The position numbers were made by a program, and so were the translations under genes. Of a DNA stretch of 64,000 bases, positions 1 through 9,542 are shown piece after piece. The stretch's first letter is position 1. Every line of letters begins with the position of its first letter. Source of the stretch: Phycisphaerae bacterium (GTDB lineage: Bacteria; Planctomycetota; Phycisphaerae; Phycisphaerales; SM1A02); assembly GCA_016795065.1 (NCBI GenBank), contig JAEUIU010000034.1, positions 27,264 through 91,263 on the forward strand, written 5' to 3'. Under the pieces are notes generated by a model, which saw nothing but the letters and a program-made list of their open reading frames with translations, did no database searches and was not told the origin of the DNA.

Positions 1-465
1 GTCTCGGGCTCGCTCCTCGAGCCTTGGGATTGGCCGGCCGGCAGTCCCAGCGCCGCGTTCGAAAGTACGGTGAACCATCAGCGCCGCCGCGTGCGGTTCG
101 AGTTCATGCCCGCCGGCTTCCGTCCGTCTTCTGGGGTCATGCTGACCACGGACGAAGATCCCCTCGAGGGGCCGCGGACACCAGGTTCAACACCGAGCGA
201 CGCCGCGGGCGCGGTCGACATGTCGCGCTACGAGGGGCCGATCGAACTCCGGGTCTGGGTCTATGTCGAGCGGGCCTACACGCCGTACCTGCAGCGATCC
301 GCGTGGACCTTCCGAGGCCGATCGTTTGCACGCAATCCCGAAGACCGTCGGCGCGAGGATGACGACACGACCCGCGACCGAAGCAAGTGGACGCCCGTGA
401 GTCGCGATCCGGCGATGGAGCGGGACATTCTCGAGAAGCTGGAAGCGAATCTCAAGAAGGCGTAA
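1..465 (+). CDS. 3' part of an unknown protein, start outside the window
   Basis: The frame is open from the first base to the TAA at 463-465, so this is the last 154 residues of a gene that begins upstream. A GTG at 70 is an internal candidate start, but the frame continues to the left of it and no clear ribosome binding site precedes it. The visible part is hydrophilic and ends in a charged, probably helical tail rich in Glu, Lys and Leu. I recognise no family. It is transcribed toward the FG-GAP gene at 628, with about 160 bases between them. The call as coding rests on the uninterrupted frame and ordinary codon use; the function is unknown. Confidence 0.5.
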   Translation, partial: VSGSLLEPWDWPAGSPSAAFESTVNHQRRRVRFEFMPAGFRPSSGVMLTTDEDPLEGPRTPGSTPSDAAGAVDMSRYEGPIELRVWVYVERAYTPYLQRSAWTFRGRSFARNPEDRRREDDDTTRDRSKWTPVSRDPAMERDILEKLEANLKKA

Positions 466-627
466 GCGCAGGCGCGGGCTCCTTCGTTCTCCCGCAATTG
501 CGGTGAGTTGTGCCATTCGGCTACTTCGGTGGAAAGGCAGAGCGAGTGTCGGGTTAGGATTCCTCCTGAGCAGCTCATCGAGGTGTCAAATGACCGTCGA
601 CCGTCGATGAACGCCTCGGAGGTCCCC

Positions 628-2196
628 ATGCGCCACTTCGCCTTGTCGACCGTGTTGCTCGTCTCTTCCGTCGCGAGGGTCTCCTTCGCGGCAAGTGACT
701 TTGATGGCGACGGGCGCGACGACCTCGTGATCCCGACCGTCAACGAGGAGGTCAACGGCCTCGTCAAGGCAGGGGCTGTCAGCATCCTCTTCGGCAGCGG
801 TTCCGGCATCACTGCCACGGGTGACCAGTACTTCGATCATGCAACGCCTGGTGTGGCGGGCTCGCCCAAGGCATTCGCCGCGTTCGGCAAGGCGACGGCG
901 ACGGGAGATTTCAACGGTGACGGGCGCGACGATCTCGCCGTCGGCAGTCCAGGCATGAACGTGTCAGGGCTTCCGGGGGCCGGGAGCGTCAATGTGATGT
1001 ACGGCACCCCGAACGGCCTATCCGTCATCGGCGACCAGTGGTGGCATCGCGATGTCGCCGGCGTTGCACGCGATCCGGGGGCGTCCGACGAATTCGGTGA
1101 TGCGCTGGCCGCGGGGGACTTTGACGGTGACGGCTTCGATGACTTGGCCGTCGGCGTGCCGGGCGAATTGCTCGAGGTGGGCGCCGAGGATCTCTGGAAC
1201 GCGGGCACGGTCCATGTGTTCTATGGCTCCCCCCAGGGACTCACGGCGAACCGCGATAAGCCCTACTCGCTGGTGAATTCGGTAGCCAGCGCAACCTCGG
1301 AGCCGCTCGATCGGTTCGGCCGCTCTCTGATTGTGGGCGACTTCAATAGCGATGGACGAGATGACTTGGCGATCGGTCTCCCGGGCCGCTCTTTCGAGGA
1401 TGAAGTGATGGGGGTCGGTGGCGTGGCGATTCTCTACGGAACGAGTTCCGGCCTGGGTAGCCCCAACGACATCGTCCTGAAGCAGACCTCGGCGGGTATA
1501 GACGAGGAATCCGAGGAGGGCGACCGCTTCGGCGCGGCCCTCGCGGCAGGCGACTTCGACGGCGACGGCGCTGACGATCTTGCGATCGGCGTTCCGAACG
1601 AGGACTTGGATGGCGTCCAGCAGGCCGGCCAGGTTGTCATCGTCTACGGCGGAGAAAGTGGAATCTCCACCGCCGACACCATGCTGCTGCATCAAGGCCT
1701 CGACGAAGTGGACGGTGAGCTGGGCGTGCATGCCCAGTTCGGTCGCTACCTCGTTGCGGGCGATTTCGACGGCGACGGGCGAGACGACCTCGCCGTCGGC
1801 GCCTCGGGCGCGACGATCGCCAACGTCGAGAAGGCTGGATCGGTCACGATCTTCCGAGGCAGCAACGCAGGCCTCCCCTCGTCCAATGACAGCGTCTACT
1901 CGCGCGTGACGCCTGGAGTCCCCGGCGCGCCGAAGGCCAACGAGCGGTTCGGTGCTGGCCTGTTGGCGGGGGATTTCGACGGTGACGGCCGCATGGACCT
2001 GGCCATCTCGGTGCCGGGCGCGACAGTGAGCGGCGACGCCGCGGCAGGACTGGTCATGGTGCTGTACGGATCGGCATCGAGCGCGATCCTCGGCGGGGCC
2101 GAGACGTGGTCACAGAACTCTCCTGGGGTCCAAGACGCACCAGCTCCCGGCGAGGAGTTCGGCGCACGCCCGGGAACGCCCATCGATCCCGAATGA
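628..2196 (+). CDS. Secreted FG-GAP (integrin-alpha-type) beta-propeller protein
   Basis: The protein has 522 residues. A start at 628 is chosen because GGAGG lies at 618-622, five bases upstream, and it begins directly with a signal peptide (MRHFALSTVLLVSSVARVSFA). The mature protein has about seven repeats of roughly 65 residues. Each has a calcium-binding DFDGDG-x-DDLA loop and a following GxVxVxYG strand, the hallmark of FG-GAP blades. The first blade lacks its opening FG segment and the last ends in an isolated EEFGA, as expected if the propeller closes by joining N- and C-terminal halves. Such proteins are extracellular adhesion or binding modules; no enzymatic domain is visible. It converges on the oppB-like gene at 2242. 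Family assignment is firm; the ligand is unknown. Confidence 0.9.
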   Translation: MRHFALSTVLLVSSVARVSFAASDFDGDGRDDLVIPTVNEEVNGLVKAGAVSILFGSGSGITATGDQYFDHATPGVAGSPKAFAAFGKATATGDFNGDGRDDLAVGSPGMNVSGLPGAGSVNVMYGTPNGLSVIGDQWWHRDVAGVARDPGASDEFGDALAAGDFDGDGFDDLAVGVPGELLEVGAEDLWNAGTVHVFYGSPQGLTANRDKPYSLVNSVASATSEPLDRFGRSLIVGDFNSDGRDDLAIGLPGRSFEDEVMGVGGVAILYGTSSGLGSPNDIVLKQTSAGIDEESEEGDRFGAALAAGDFDGDGADDLAIGVPNEDLDGVQQAGQVVIVYGGESGISTADTMLLHQGLDEVDGELGVHAQFGRYLVAGDFDGDGRDDLAVGASGATIANVEKAGSVTIFRGSNAGLPSSNDSVYSRVTPGVPGAPKANERFGAGLLAGDFDGDGRMDLAISVPGATVSGDAAAGLVMVLYGSASSAILGGAETWSQNSPGVQDAPAPGEEFGARPGTPIDPE

Positions 2197-2222
2197 GTGC
2201 CGAATGAGTACCGGATGAGTGA
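2190..2222. repeat. Three tandem 11-bp units across the FG-GAP stop codon
   Basis: The unit CGAATGAGTGC (2190) is followed by CGAATGAGTAC (2201) and CGGATGAGTGA (2212). The first copy contains the TGA stop of the FG-GAP gene and later copies repeat TGA. It lies between two convergent genes. No function is evident. Confidence 0.6.
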
Positions 2223-2241
2223 GGGTTGCCCTCTGGCCTCC

Positions 2242-3195
2242 TCAGCTCAACTCGATGCGCGGATCGACAAAGCGATACAGGACATCGACCGCGAGGTTGA
2301 AGAGGACGAGCATCGTCGAATAGACCAGGACAACGCCCATCACGAGGGTGATGTCCTTGCCGGTGACGCCATCGACGAAATGCTGGCCGACCCCGGGCAC
2401 CGCGAAGATCTTCTCGACCACGAAGCTGCCGGTCATCGCCGTCGCCGTTGCCGGTCCGAGGTACGAAAGCACCGGCAGGAAGGCGTTCTTGAGGACGTGC
2501 TTGAGCGCGACATGGCCGCGCGACAGTCCCTTGGCCCGCGCGGTGCGGGCGTAGTCGGCGTTCATTTGCTCGAGCATCCCGTAGCGAACAAGTCGGGCGA
2601 TGTACGCGGCGTAGGGCAACGACAACGCGAATGCCGGAAGCACGACGTAGCGGACGCCGCCCCAGCCCCCGATTGGGAACCAGCGCAGTTGGGCGGAGAA
2701 GAGAATGAGGAGTCCGGCGCCGACCACGAAGCTCGGCACGCTGATGCCGATCAATGCGAAGAGCTGCGAAGCGAGATCAAACGGTCCGTTCGGCCGCAGC
2801 CCACCGATGACGCCGGCAGTCAAGCCGATCGTGAGGGCGAAAAGCATCGCCGTGAGCCCAAGCGTCATCGAGACGGGAAGGCCGGTCGCGAGAATCTCGT
2901 TCACCGACCAGTCGCGATGCCGAAGGCTCGGCCCGAGGTCAAACGGTCGATCGGCGTCGCCGAGCGCCCACGCGACGCCGCTCGCCTTGCCCAGGTACTC
3001 GACGTAGAACGTCAGGGGATTGTCGAGGTGATATTGCTGTCGCATTGCCTCGACGATCTCTTCCGGCGGACGGCGTCCCTCCGGCTGCTGAAGCGGATCG
3101 CCGGGAATGAGCCACGCCAGACAGAACGTGATCGTGTAGACGGTGAGGACAATCACCGGCGTGATCGCCAGCCGTCGGAGGATGAAGGCGATCAT
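2242..3195 (-). CDS. Peptide ABC transporter permease, OppB/DppB type
   Basis: This 317-residue inner-membrane permease belongs to the OppB/DppB family, which imports oligopeptides, dipeptides or nickel together with a binding protein. It starts MIAFILRRLAITPVIVLTVYT, the usual first membrane segment, followed by a periplasmic loop with GDPL. Near residues 190-220 the cytoplasmic EAA loop YARTARAKGLSRGHVALKHVLKNA (partly quoted as YARTARAKGLS) docks the ATPase. The start codon overlaps the stop of the binding-protein gene in an ATGA arrangement (3192-3195), so translation is probably coupled. A longer frame upstream exists but would begin inside the preceding gene. No OppC, OppD or OppF gene follows; the next gene is convergent. 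Those partners must be elsewhere. Confidence 0.92.
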   Translation of the reverse strand: MIAFILRRLAITPVIVLTVYTITFCLAWLIPGDPLQQPEGRRPPEEIVEAMRQQYHLDNPLTFYVEYLGKASGVAWALGDADRPFDLGPSLRHRDWSVNEILATGLPVSMTLGLTAMLFALTIGLTAGVIGGLRPNGPFDLASQLFALIGISVPSFVVGAGLLILFSAQLRWFPIGGWGGVRYVVLPAFALSLPYAAYIARLVRYGMLEQMNADYARTARAKGLSRGHVALKHVLKNAFLPVLSYLGPATATAMTGSFVVEKIFAVPGVGQHFVDGVTGKDITLVMGVVLVYSTMLVLFNLAVDVLYRFVDPRIELS

Positions 3196-5075
3196 CGGCC
3201 CGCCTCGGCATTCGAACGGCGGGCAAGTCGCGAGAGGTGCTGTTCGAGGCGCGGATGGTGGGTCAGTCCCGTCACGCTTGTCGGGTCGTACATGTAGACG
3301 GTGACGAAGCCGCACAGGGGCAGGATCGGGAGGTCCTCTTCCATCAGCAGCCGCTCGGCGTCGCGGAGGATCGTCAGCCGCTTGGCCGGGTCGAGTTCGG
3401 CGGCCGCATCGGCGAGCAGCCCATCAAATCGATCGCTTCGGTACTGACGATCGTTGTTGCCGTCGTTGGAGCGCGAGAGATCGAGAAACGTCGTCGGATC
3501 GCCGTAGTCGCCATACCAGCCGCCCCGAGCGATCATGAAGTTCCCGTTCTTCAGATCCTCACGGAAGTCGCGGACTTCTTTCGCTCGAGCCTGCACCTCG
3601 ACGCCGAGTGAACCGCGCCACATCTCCCGCAGGGCGAAGGTGAGGTCGCGGTAGCGCGGGCTGCCGAGGGAGTAGAGGAGGTCGACCGTCGGGAACGGTT
3701 CGCCCGACGCGTTCTCGATCAACCCGTCACCATTGCGGTCGGTCCATCCCGCGTCGGCAAGTTCGCGCCGGGCCCGAGCGACATCGAACGGCAGGCCGTC
3801 GGGACTGCTGTAGCCCGCGATGGCGTCGCGCGGCACGAGCACGTTCGATGGCTCCTCACCCAAGCGAGTGACGCGGTCGACCAGCGTGCGGCGATCCACC
3901 GCCAGCCCGAAGGCCCGGCGCACGCGATTGTCGGCGAACGGATTGGGCTTGCCGTTGGAGAGCGATGGCCGGCAGTTGAAGGAGTAGAAATCGGTGCCGA
4001 AGGCCCGAAGCCCGTGGATGTTTCGCCGTTCGCCTTCCTCCGGCGGCGGAAGCATGGCCACCGCCGCGTCGATGCGCTCGCCCTTCGCCATGGCCGCGGC
4101 GATTTCCTTCGCGTATCGCGCCTCGTAGCGGCGGCGCTCGGCGAGCATTTCGGGACGGTACTCGGCCATCGTGTCGGTGACCCAGTCCGCCGCGCCGGCT
4201 TCGGCCGCGAGCACCGTGGTGTTGGCGTCCTCAATGATCCGGATCTCAACCGTCCCCGAGCGAACCGCCTTCGCGTTCCAGTAATGCTCGTTCCGCTCGA
4301 GGTACATGCCGCGCTTGTAGCGCCACTCGACCAGCCGATAGGGGCCGTTGCCGATCAGCGAGCCGGCCTTGGTCCACCCCTGTCGCTGGAGGAGGCGGCC
4401 GGTCAGGGGTTCAAGGGTTGAGTCCCTCTCCACACTGGCCTGATGAACCGGGGAGAGTGCTGGAAACGCGACGAGATCCAGGAAATACGCGACCGGATGA
4501 TCCAGATCGAGAACCAGCGTGTGCCGATCGGTCGTGGTGATGCCGACCGTCTCGTTGAAGCGACGCGTGGTCTCCTTCCATAACAGTTCGCTCGCTGCGC
4601 GGGTCCGCTCGGTCTCGGGCCGCTTCACGTAATCGGCGAGACGCTCGTTGCGCCAGAGAAAGAACTCCTCGGCGCCGCGGATGTGGAAGAGGAAGCCCGA
4701 GTAATCCGCCGCCGTCTCAGGCAGCAGACCTCGTCGGAAGGCGAAGACGAAGTCGTCGGCCGTGACCGGATCGCCATTACTCCATCGGGCATCGCGCCGA
4801 AGGTGAAAGGTGTAGGTCTTCCCGTCCGCTGAGACTTCCCACCTCTCTGCCACGCCCGGTTGCGGTCGGGCGTTGGTCGCGTCGAGCGTCACGAGCCCTT
4901 CGAACAGGGCACGTCCGGTCCGGAAGTCCTGAGTCCAGGACATCCGCTGCGGATCGAGCGTGGTGGCCTCGGCCCGTTGAACGAGAACGAAATCGGCCGC
5001 CGGGCGCGGATGGTCGGCGCTGAGGGCGATGAGGAGGGCGACGACAAGGAACGCGATCGGCGCGAGAATTCGCAC
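3192..5075 (-). CDS. Extracellular solute-binding protein family 5 (OppA/DppA type)
   Basis: The protein has 627 residues. An N-terminal hydrophobic segment (about 1-20, MRILAPIAFLVVALLIALSA) has no lipobox cysteine, so it is either a cleaved signal or a membrane anchor. The family-5 pattern follows: VLVQRAEATTLDP near residue 32, RWEVSADGKTYTFHLRRDARWSNGDPVTA-type signature near residue 85, and the C-terminal half with GLAVDRRTLVDRV and MARGGW-like segments. The protein binds peptides for the permease encoded just downstream, with which it overlaps by four bases. It is 35 bases downstream of an unknown secreted-protein gene on the same strand, so three genes may form one transcript. A long stretch of about 70 residues (near 300-360) rich in Ala and Glu looks like an insertion relative to typical OppA. 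Confidence 0.9.
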   Translation of the reverse strand: MRILAPIAFLVVALLIALSADHPRPAADFVLVQRAEATTLDPQRMSWTQDFRTGRALFEGLVTLDATNARPQPGVAERWEVSADGKTYTFHLRRDARWSNGDPVTADDFVFAFRRGLLPETAADYSGFLFHIRGAEEFFLWRNERLADYVKRPETERTRAASELLWKETTRRFNETVGITTTDRHTLVLDLDHPVAYFLDLVAFPALSPVHQASVERDSTLEPLTGRLLQRQGWTKAGSLIGNGPYRLVEWRYKRGMYLERNEHYWNAKAVRSGTVEIRIIEDANTTVLAAEAGAADWVTDTMAEYRPEMLAERRRYEARYAKEIAAAMAKGERIDAAVAMLPPPEEGERRNIHGLRAFGTDFYSFNCRPSLSNGKPNPFADNRVRRAFGLAVDRRTLVDRVTRLGEEPSNVLVPRDAIAGYSSPDGLPFDVARARRELADAGWTDRNGDGLIENASGEPFPTVDLLYSLGSPRYRDLTFALREMWRGSLGVEVQARAKEVRDFREDLKNGNFMIARGGWYGDYGDPTTFLDLSRSNDGNNDRQYRSDRFDGLLADAAAELDPAKRLTILRDAERLLMEEDLPILPLCGFVTVYMYDPTSVTGLTHHPRLEQHLSRLARRSNAEAGR

Positions 5076-5110
5076 GCCGTCAGCGTAGCGTCAAGCGATC
5101 ACCGGAAGCG

Positions 5111-6235
5111 TCAGCGATACGGCTTCTCGGAAACGACCTTCTCCCACTTCGCGACGGCCTCTTCGAAGGCCTTTCGGTCACCGGCATCCCATGCGCCAAT
5201 GATCGCCCGCTCGGCGGTCACCGCCGCCGCGTTGGAACGGAGTCGCGAATCGACCACGCGGAGGAGAACCTCGGAGCCGGCGACGGCGTCGGCATAGTCG
5301 CGCTTCGCGACATCGTCACCCTCGCCTGAGCCCGCACCATGGGCAGCATCCCACTGGGCGGCGCTGGTCTTCAGCACCTTCACCAGGAGCGGGGCGATGA
5401 CCGGGCCAACGGTGGCGTGCGTCGCCGGAGCCCGGGTCCATTGCCGCTGGAAGTCCCCGATCGCTGCGGTCACGATACGGATGCCGACATCAGGGGCCTT
5501 CGAGGCCGCAACGCGGTTCAGCACTGATTCAACGATCGTGACGTGATTGGCCCGCGCCAGGGTGGCCGACTTGGCCCCGATACCCGAGCGCGAGGCGATG
5601 ATCGAGAGGGCCTTGAGCTCCTGGAGCGTGATCGTGACTTCGGTTTCCTTCTCGGCTGCCGCTGTGATCGCCCGCGTCACGCCGTCGAAGTCGACGTCGT
5701 TGAGTCGCGGAGCCGTCTCCTCGGGGCGGGCGTTGGAACCGATCATGTTCTCAAGGGCGTGGCCAATGGTGCTGGCGGCGTTCTGCCGCTTGGCGACATC
5801 CTTCTCGGTGTCGCTCAGTCGGGAGGTGATGAGCGCCAAGGAATCCTTCGTGGCGATGAAGGCGGCGACCTGCATCGCGAGAATCGCCCGTCGCGTGTCA
5901 GTGCCCTCGATGATCCGCTTGAGCGGCTTGACCGCGGCGTTGGAGAAGGCGTTGCGGAAGGCAGGCCGGGCCAGTCCGGTTCGGAATGGCTCAATCAGGG
6001 CTCGCCGGGCATCTTCGATGGTGGCGCTGTCCTTCGCTGTCTCCAGCGAATTCGTGTAGCCCTCGATGAACTTCGCGAGGACACCCTGATCCGCTCCCGA
6101 GAGCGCTTCGGTGGCGTTGATGATCCTGTCCGGCAATGTCGTCGGACCGGACTGGGGTACCCGCGCCAATGCCGTCGAGCCCGCCAAAAGGCTGACGAAG
6201 ACAGCGCCGAGAAGGAAGGCCTTGGGGGTCGTCAT
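5111..6235 (-). CDS. Unknown secreted alpha-helical protein
   Basis: The protein has 374 residues. It starts MTTPKAFLLGAVFVSLLAGSTALA, a good signal peptide with an ALA cleavage site. The mature part is almost all predicted helix, with recurring short helices rich in Ala, Thr and Glu reminiscent of helical repeat proteins. I cannot assign a family. It lies 35 bases upstream of the OppA-like gene on the same strand and is probably the first gene of that transcript, so a link with peptide uptake is possible but unproven. Confidence 0.75.
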   Translation of the reverse strand: MTTPKAFLLGAVFVSLLAGSTALARVPQSGPTTLPDRIINATEALSGADQGVLAKFIEGYTNSLETAKDSATIEDARRALIEPFRTGLARPAFRNAFSNAAVKPLKRIIEGTDTRRAILAMQVAAFIATKDSLALITSRLSDTEKDVAKRQNAASTIGHALENMIGSNARPEETAPRLNDVDFDGVTRAITAAAEKETEVTITLQELKALSIIASRSGIGAKSATLARANHVTIVESVLNRVAASKAPDVGIRIVTAAIGDFQRQWTRAPATHATVGPVIAPLLVKVLKTSAAQWDAAHGAGSGEGDDVAKRDYADAVAGSEVLLRVVDSRLRSNAAAVTAERAIIGAWDAGDRKAFEEAVAKWEKVVSEKPYR

Positions 6236-6504
6236 CGCGGGGACAGGTCCGTGTTCTCTTGAGGATTCTCGGGGAGGGCCCCCAAAGGGGGTTCGCCAGC
6301 CCGCGCGGGAGCTTCGCTCCCTCCCGAGGAAGCTCTGGACCGTAACCGGGAGAGCGGGGGGGTGTCAAAAGCTAGGACGATCCGGGCTTCGTCGAAGTTG
6401 GATCGAACCTCGTCAGATTTCGCCGACTATCACCTCCTCGTTCCAGCTTTCTCCCCCCTTTCCTTGCGGCGCTTTCGACTGAACCGCCGACACTTGTACC
6501 CATC
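6236..6504. other. Divergent intergenic region with two small hairpins
   Basis: The 269 bases separate the minus-strand opp operon from the plus-strand gene at 6505 and should carry both promoters. I see no convincing -35/-10 pair. Two perfect short hairpins stand out: five C, AAA, five G (6279-6291), and GGGAGC-TTC-GCTCCC (6307-6321). Neither is followed by a T run on either strand, so a terminator is unlikely. Confidence 0.4.
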
Positions 6505-9465
6505 ATGCGCCTGCCGTCCCGAATCTCGACCTGCACCCCTATGACTGACCGACCTTCGTCCAACAGATCGGGGCAATGGTGGACGTCCGGTCTCAGGCCC
6601 TACCTCGGCTTAGCAGCCCGTGGCGAAAGTCATTTGGGCTACGAGCCCAATGAGGGGCTCGGCTGGGCGGGCATCTGCGGCGTCGCCGCAATTCGCGGTA
6701 TTTCGTTCAATACCGCCACATCGCAGCTCCTTGCATCTGCCCGCCCATCCTCGCTTTCGCCTTCAAAGCACTTTCGCCACGGGCTGCTAGGGGCACTGGC
6801 CTGCCTTAGCGTCAATGCCCTCTCACTGGCAAGCGCATGGCAGGAGGGCGCACCTGGAACGGCATCGAATCCCACGGCACCCGGAGATGCACGGGCGCCC
6901 GACGCCACTGCCAGGCCCAAAATCAGTCTTCCTCCCGGGGTCACGACAGCCGCGCAGCAGAGCCTGGCTCGGGTATTCGCCTCCTATTCCGGCAAGGTCC
7001 TCCGTAAGGACGAGGTCGCAGTTTCGGACCTGGAGTTGAGCCTTCTCTTGGCTCAGCAGTCGGTGGAACAGGATCCGGACAATGTCTTTTGTTGGCGGGC
7101 CCTTTTCAACGCGACCCTCCTCTCCGACGGAACGAATCCCGAGATCGAGTCACTGCGGGCAACCGCGATCGAGCGAATTCTCGCCCTCGATCCAGGGGAC
7201 GAGCAGATGAAGCTGCGCCGCCTCGCCGAGGCGATCGAGCGTGCCCCAACCGCGGAAGAGCGAGCCGCTCGCTATGAGTCGCTGCTCTCTCCAAAGAACC
7301 GATCGACCCTCGGCAACCAGATCGCCTCACGACTGGCCTTCAAGTACGCGTTCCTCCTGCAGCGCACAGGCGACGTCCCCGGTTTCGAGCGTTGGCTCGG
7401 CGAATCGGTGACGCTCGATCCGGCCAACCCCGAGGCGACGGCCATCGCCGCAGGCTACTTCCGATTCGCCTCTGAGGACGCGGCAAAGGAAGCTGAGCTG
7501 TTGATGACGGCGATGTTGGCGAATCCGCTGGACACGTTGGCTCTCCGCGGCTTCGCCTCGCGCCTCTTCGTGCGTGGCGCCTATCGCGGCGCTTCCCGGT
7601 TCCTGGATGTGTGCGTTCACCTCGCCGAGACCCCGCTGCCGCTGGAGGCGTATGACGCCCTACTCGTCGACGCGGCCCTGGCCCGCTGGGCCGCCGGCCG
7701 GCCGGAAGAGGCGGAGAACCTCCTCACGCGTCGGCAACGCCAGTTGAACGAGTTCATGCGCCGGGAGGTAGGAAGGTCAGACCCCGCGGTCCTTTCTGAC
7801 CCCAAGCGGCTGGCGGAGCTCCGCTATCCGGTGCGGGGCAATGAGGTCGTGGTGCGGGCGGCGGTCCTTCGGGCCCAAGGCAAGATGGACCTGCTGAAGG
7901 ACGTCACGGTCGAAGCTTTCGATTCCTTCGATCAGGAGATCACGAACTACCGCGCGGCACTGGGCGAACTTCAGAAGGCGACCGTTCCTGATCCCCGCCA
8001 GATCGAACGAGTCACCGCGGAAATCGCAACAACCCGACTGTTCGCGGCGCTGTTTGCCTATTGGATCGCCGAAGATGCGACCAAGGGCGACGCCTACATC
8101 AAGGCCGCGGATGCCGATACGCCACTCTCCGAGGCGGCAAAGGCCCGCTTCTCGGCATGGGCCCAGCTCCGATCTGCCGAGCCGGCGAAGGCACTCGAGA
8201 TGTTCAAGGCACTCTCGGACGAGAGTCCCGCGGCGAAGCTCGGACTGGCATTCTCGCATCTCGCGATGAACGACCGAAGATCGGCGGCGGAAACGCTTCT
8301 CGAGGTATGGCGAACCGCGCCCGACACACTCTTCGGCATTGACGCCCGCGATCGACTCGCCAGGCTCTTGGGTGCCCCGATACCGACTGACGGAGTGGCC
8401 GCGCAGCTCGAGGCGCTGGCCGACACGGTGCCGCCGTCGTTTGATCGCATGTTCCGTGAAGGGGCGCAACCGCTCGCCGTGCGAGTGGTCTGGGGCACGC
8501 ATCCGACCACTGTGCTTGATCCCATTCCGGCAACCGTCGAGATTGCCAATCTCACCCAGTGGCCGCTCGCGATCGACGACACGGGACCGGTGCGAAACAT
8601 CCTCTGCTTCCAGTCAACGATTGGCGTTGCGGGGCAGTCCGAGACGCTTGAGATTCCCTACCTCTTCCATCCCATCGACCGGAACTTCGTCATCCCTCCT
8701 CGGGGCACGATCACGCTTCCGGTCGATTTCGCCTATACCGATCTTGGCATTTCGCTCCTCTCCTTCACCCAGCCAGGTTGCAGCGTCACCCTGCGGGCAA
8801 TCGTGAACTGGGATACCAATGAGGGTGGCCTACGAGCAAGCGCGTTCGGTGATAGCACGGATGCGGACCTGCTGCGCGTCGAAGGCATGCGCCTCTCCGA
8901 CGAGTGGATCTCCTCGGTCATCGCTCGCGCCCAGTCCCCTCAGTCCATTCAGGACCTCGCGAACCTTGTGGCGGTAGCCCATGCGGCCGCCACGGCGTCG
9001 GTCCGTCCTGAGCTTGCAAGCGATGCCCGCAAGGACCTCTACGCGAAGCTATGGGCTGCCCTGCCGGACATCCTTGCTGGTCTGGATGTACCTACCCAGT
9101 GCTGGTTGCTCTTCGTCTTACCCGACAACATTCCGCCGCTGGAGCCGTCGCTGGAGCCGATTCGAAAGTCACGCGAGCCCTTGGTGCGACTTTCGTACCT
9201 GGTACGCCGCGCCGCCGCATCGACAGACGTCGTGCTTGAGGAGGCCATCCGTTCCGACGATGAGCGCATCGCCCGTTACGGGGCGGTCGTGAAGGGCATG
9301 CTTCTCCACGACGAGGAAGTGACGCGACGCGATTTCAACATCGGTACGGGGCGGCCGAACACGGCGCCGGAGGAAACGCCTCTCCCGACACCTGGCGAGA
9401 ATCCGGCCTCGCTTCCCGGTGCAAAACCGGAAACGCCATCGCCCGCCTCCTCTTCCCGTCCCTAA
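6505..9465 (+). CDS. Large unknown protein with TPR-like helical half
   Basis: The protein has up to 986 residues. The start is uncertain: ATG codons exist at 6505 and 6541, but about 85-95 residues of non-descript sequence precede a signal-peptide-like segment, HGLLGALACLSVNALSLASA (about 90-110). The real start may be a rare codon nearer that segment. Residues about 140-650 are helical and resemble tetratricopeptide repeats (phrases such as ALDPGDEQMKLRRLAEA and LDPANPEATAIAAGYF). A more beta-rich part follows (about 650-800) and then a proline-rich tail. No catalytic motif is visible. It is probably exported and mediates protein contacts. It is 77 bases upstream of the LPTD-type membrane protein gene. 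Confidence 0.75.
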   Translation: MRLPSRISTCTPMTDRPSSNRSGQWWTSGLRPYLGLAARGESHLGYEPNEGLGWAGICGVAAIRGISFNTATSQLLASARPSSLSPSKHFRHGLLGALACLSVNALSLASAWQEGAPGTASNPTAPGDARAPDATARPKISLPPGVTTAAQQSLARVFASYSGKVLRKDEVAVSDLELSLLLAQQSVEQDPDNVFCWRALFNATLLSDGTNPEIESLRATAIERILALDPGDEQMKLRRLAEAIERAPTAEERAARYESLLSPKNRSTLGNQIASRLAFKYAFLLQRTGDVPGFERWLGESVTLDPANPEATAIAAGYFRFASEDAAKEAELLMTAMLANPLDTLALRGFASRLFVRGAYRGASRFLDVCVHLAETPLPLEAYDALLVDAALARWAAGRPEEAENLLTRRQRQLNEFMRREVGRSDPAVLSDPKRLAELRYPVRGNEVVVRAAVLRAQGKMDLLKDVTVEAFDSFDQEITNYRAALGELQKATVPDPRQIERVTAEIATTRLFAALFAYWIAEDATKGDAYIKAADADTPLSEAAKARFSAWAQLRSAEPAKALEMFKALSDESPAAKLGLAFSHLAMNDRRSAAETLLEVWRTAPDTLFGIDARDRLARLLGAPIPTDGVAAQLEALADTVPPSFDRMFREGAQPLAVRVVWGTHPTTVLDPIPATVEIANLTQWPLAIDDTGPVRNILCFQSTIGVAGQSETLEIPYLFHPIDRNFVIPPRGTITLPVDFAYTDLGISLLSFTQPGCSVTLRAIVNWDTNEGGLRASAFGDSTDADLLRVEGMRLSDEWISSVIARAQSPQSIQDLANLVAVAHAAATASVRPELASDARKDLYAKLWAALPDILAGLDVPTQCWLLFVLPDNIPPLEPSLEPIRKSREPLVRLSYLVRRAAASTDVVLEEAIRSDDERIARYGAVVKGMLLHDEEVTRRDFNIGTGRPNTAPEETPLPTPGENPASLPGAKPETPSPASSSRP

Positions 9466-9542
9466 CGCAACGGGCCATCCTCACGCTCGCTTGACCAGGT
9501 CCGCTCGACACACATCGCTCATTCACGAGAGCTTCCTACAGC

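Noticed and set aside
2197..3297. A 366-codon plus-strand frame opposite the oppB-like gene
   Set aside because: It is the shadow of the permease: highly charged with no domain, while the minus strand gives a clear OppB pattern.
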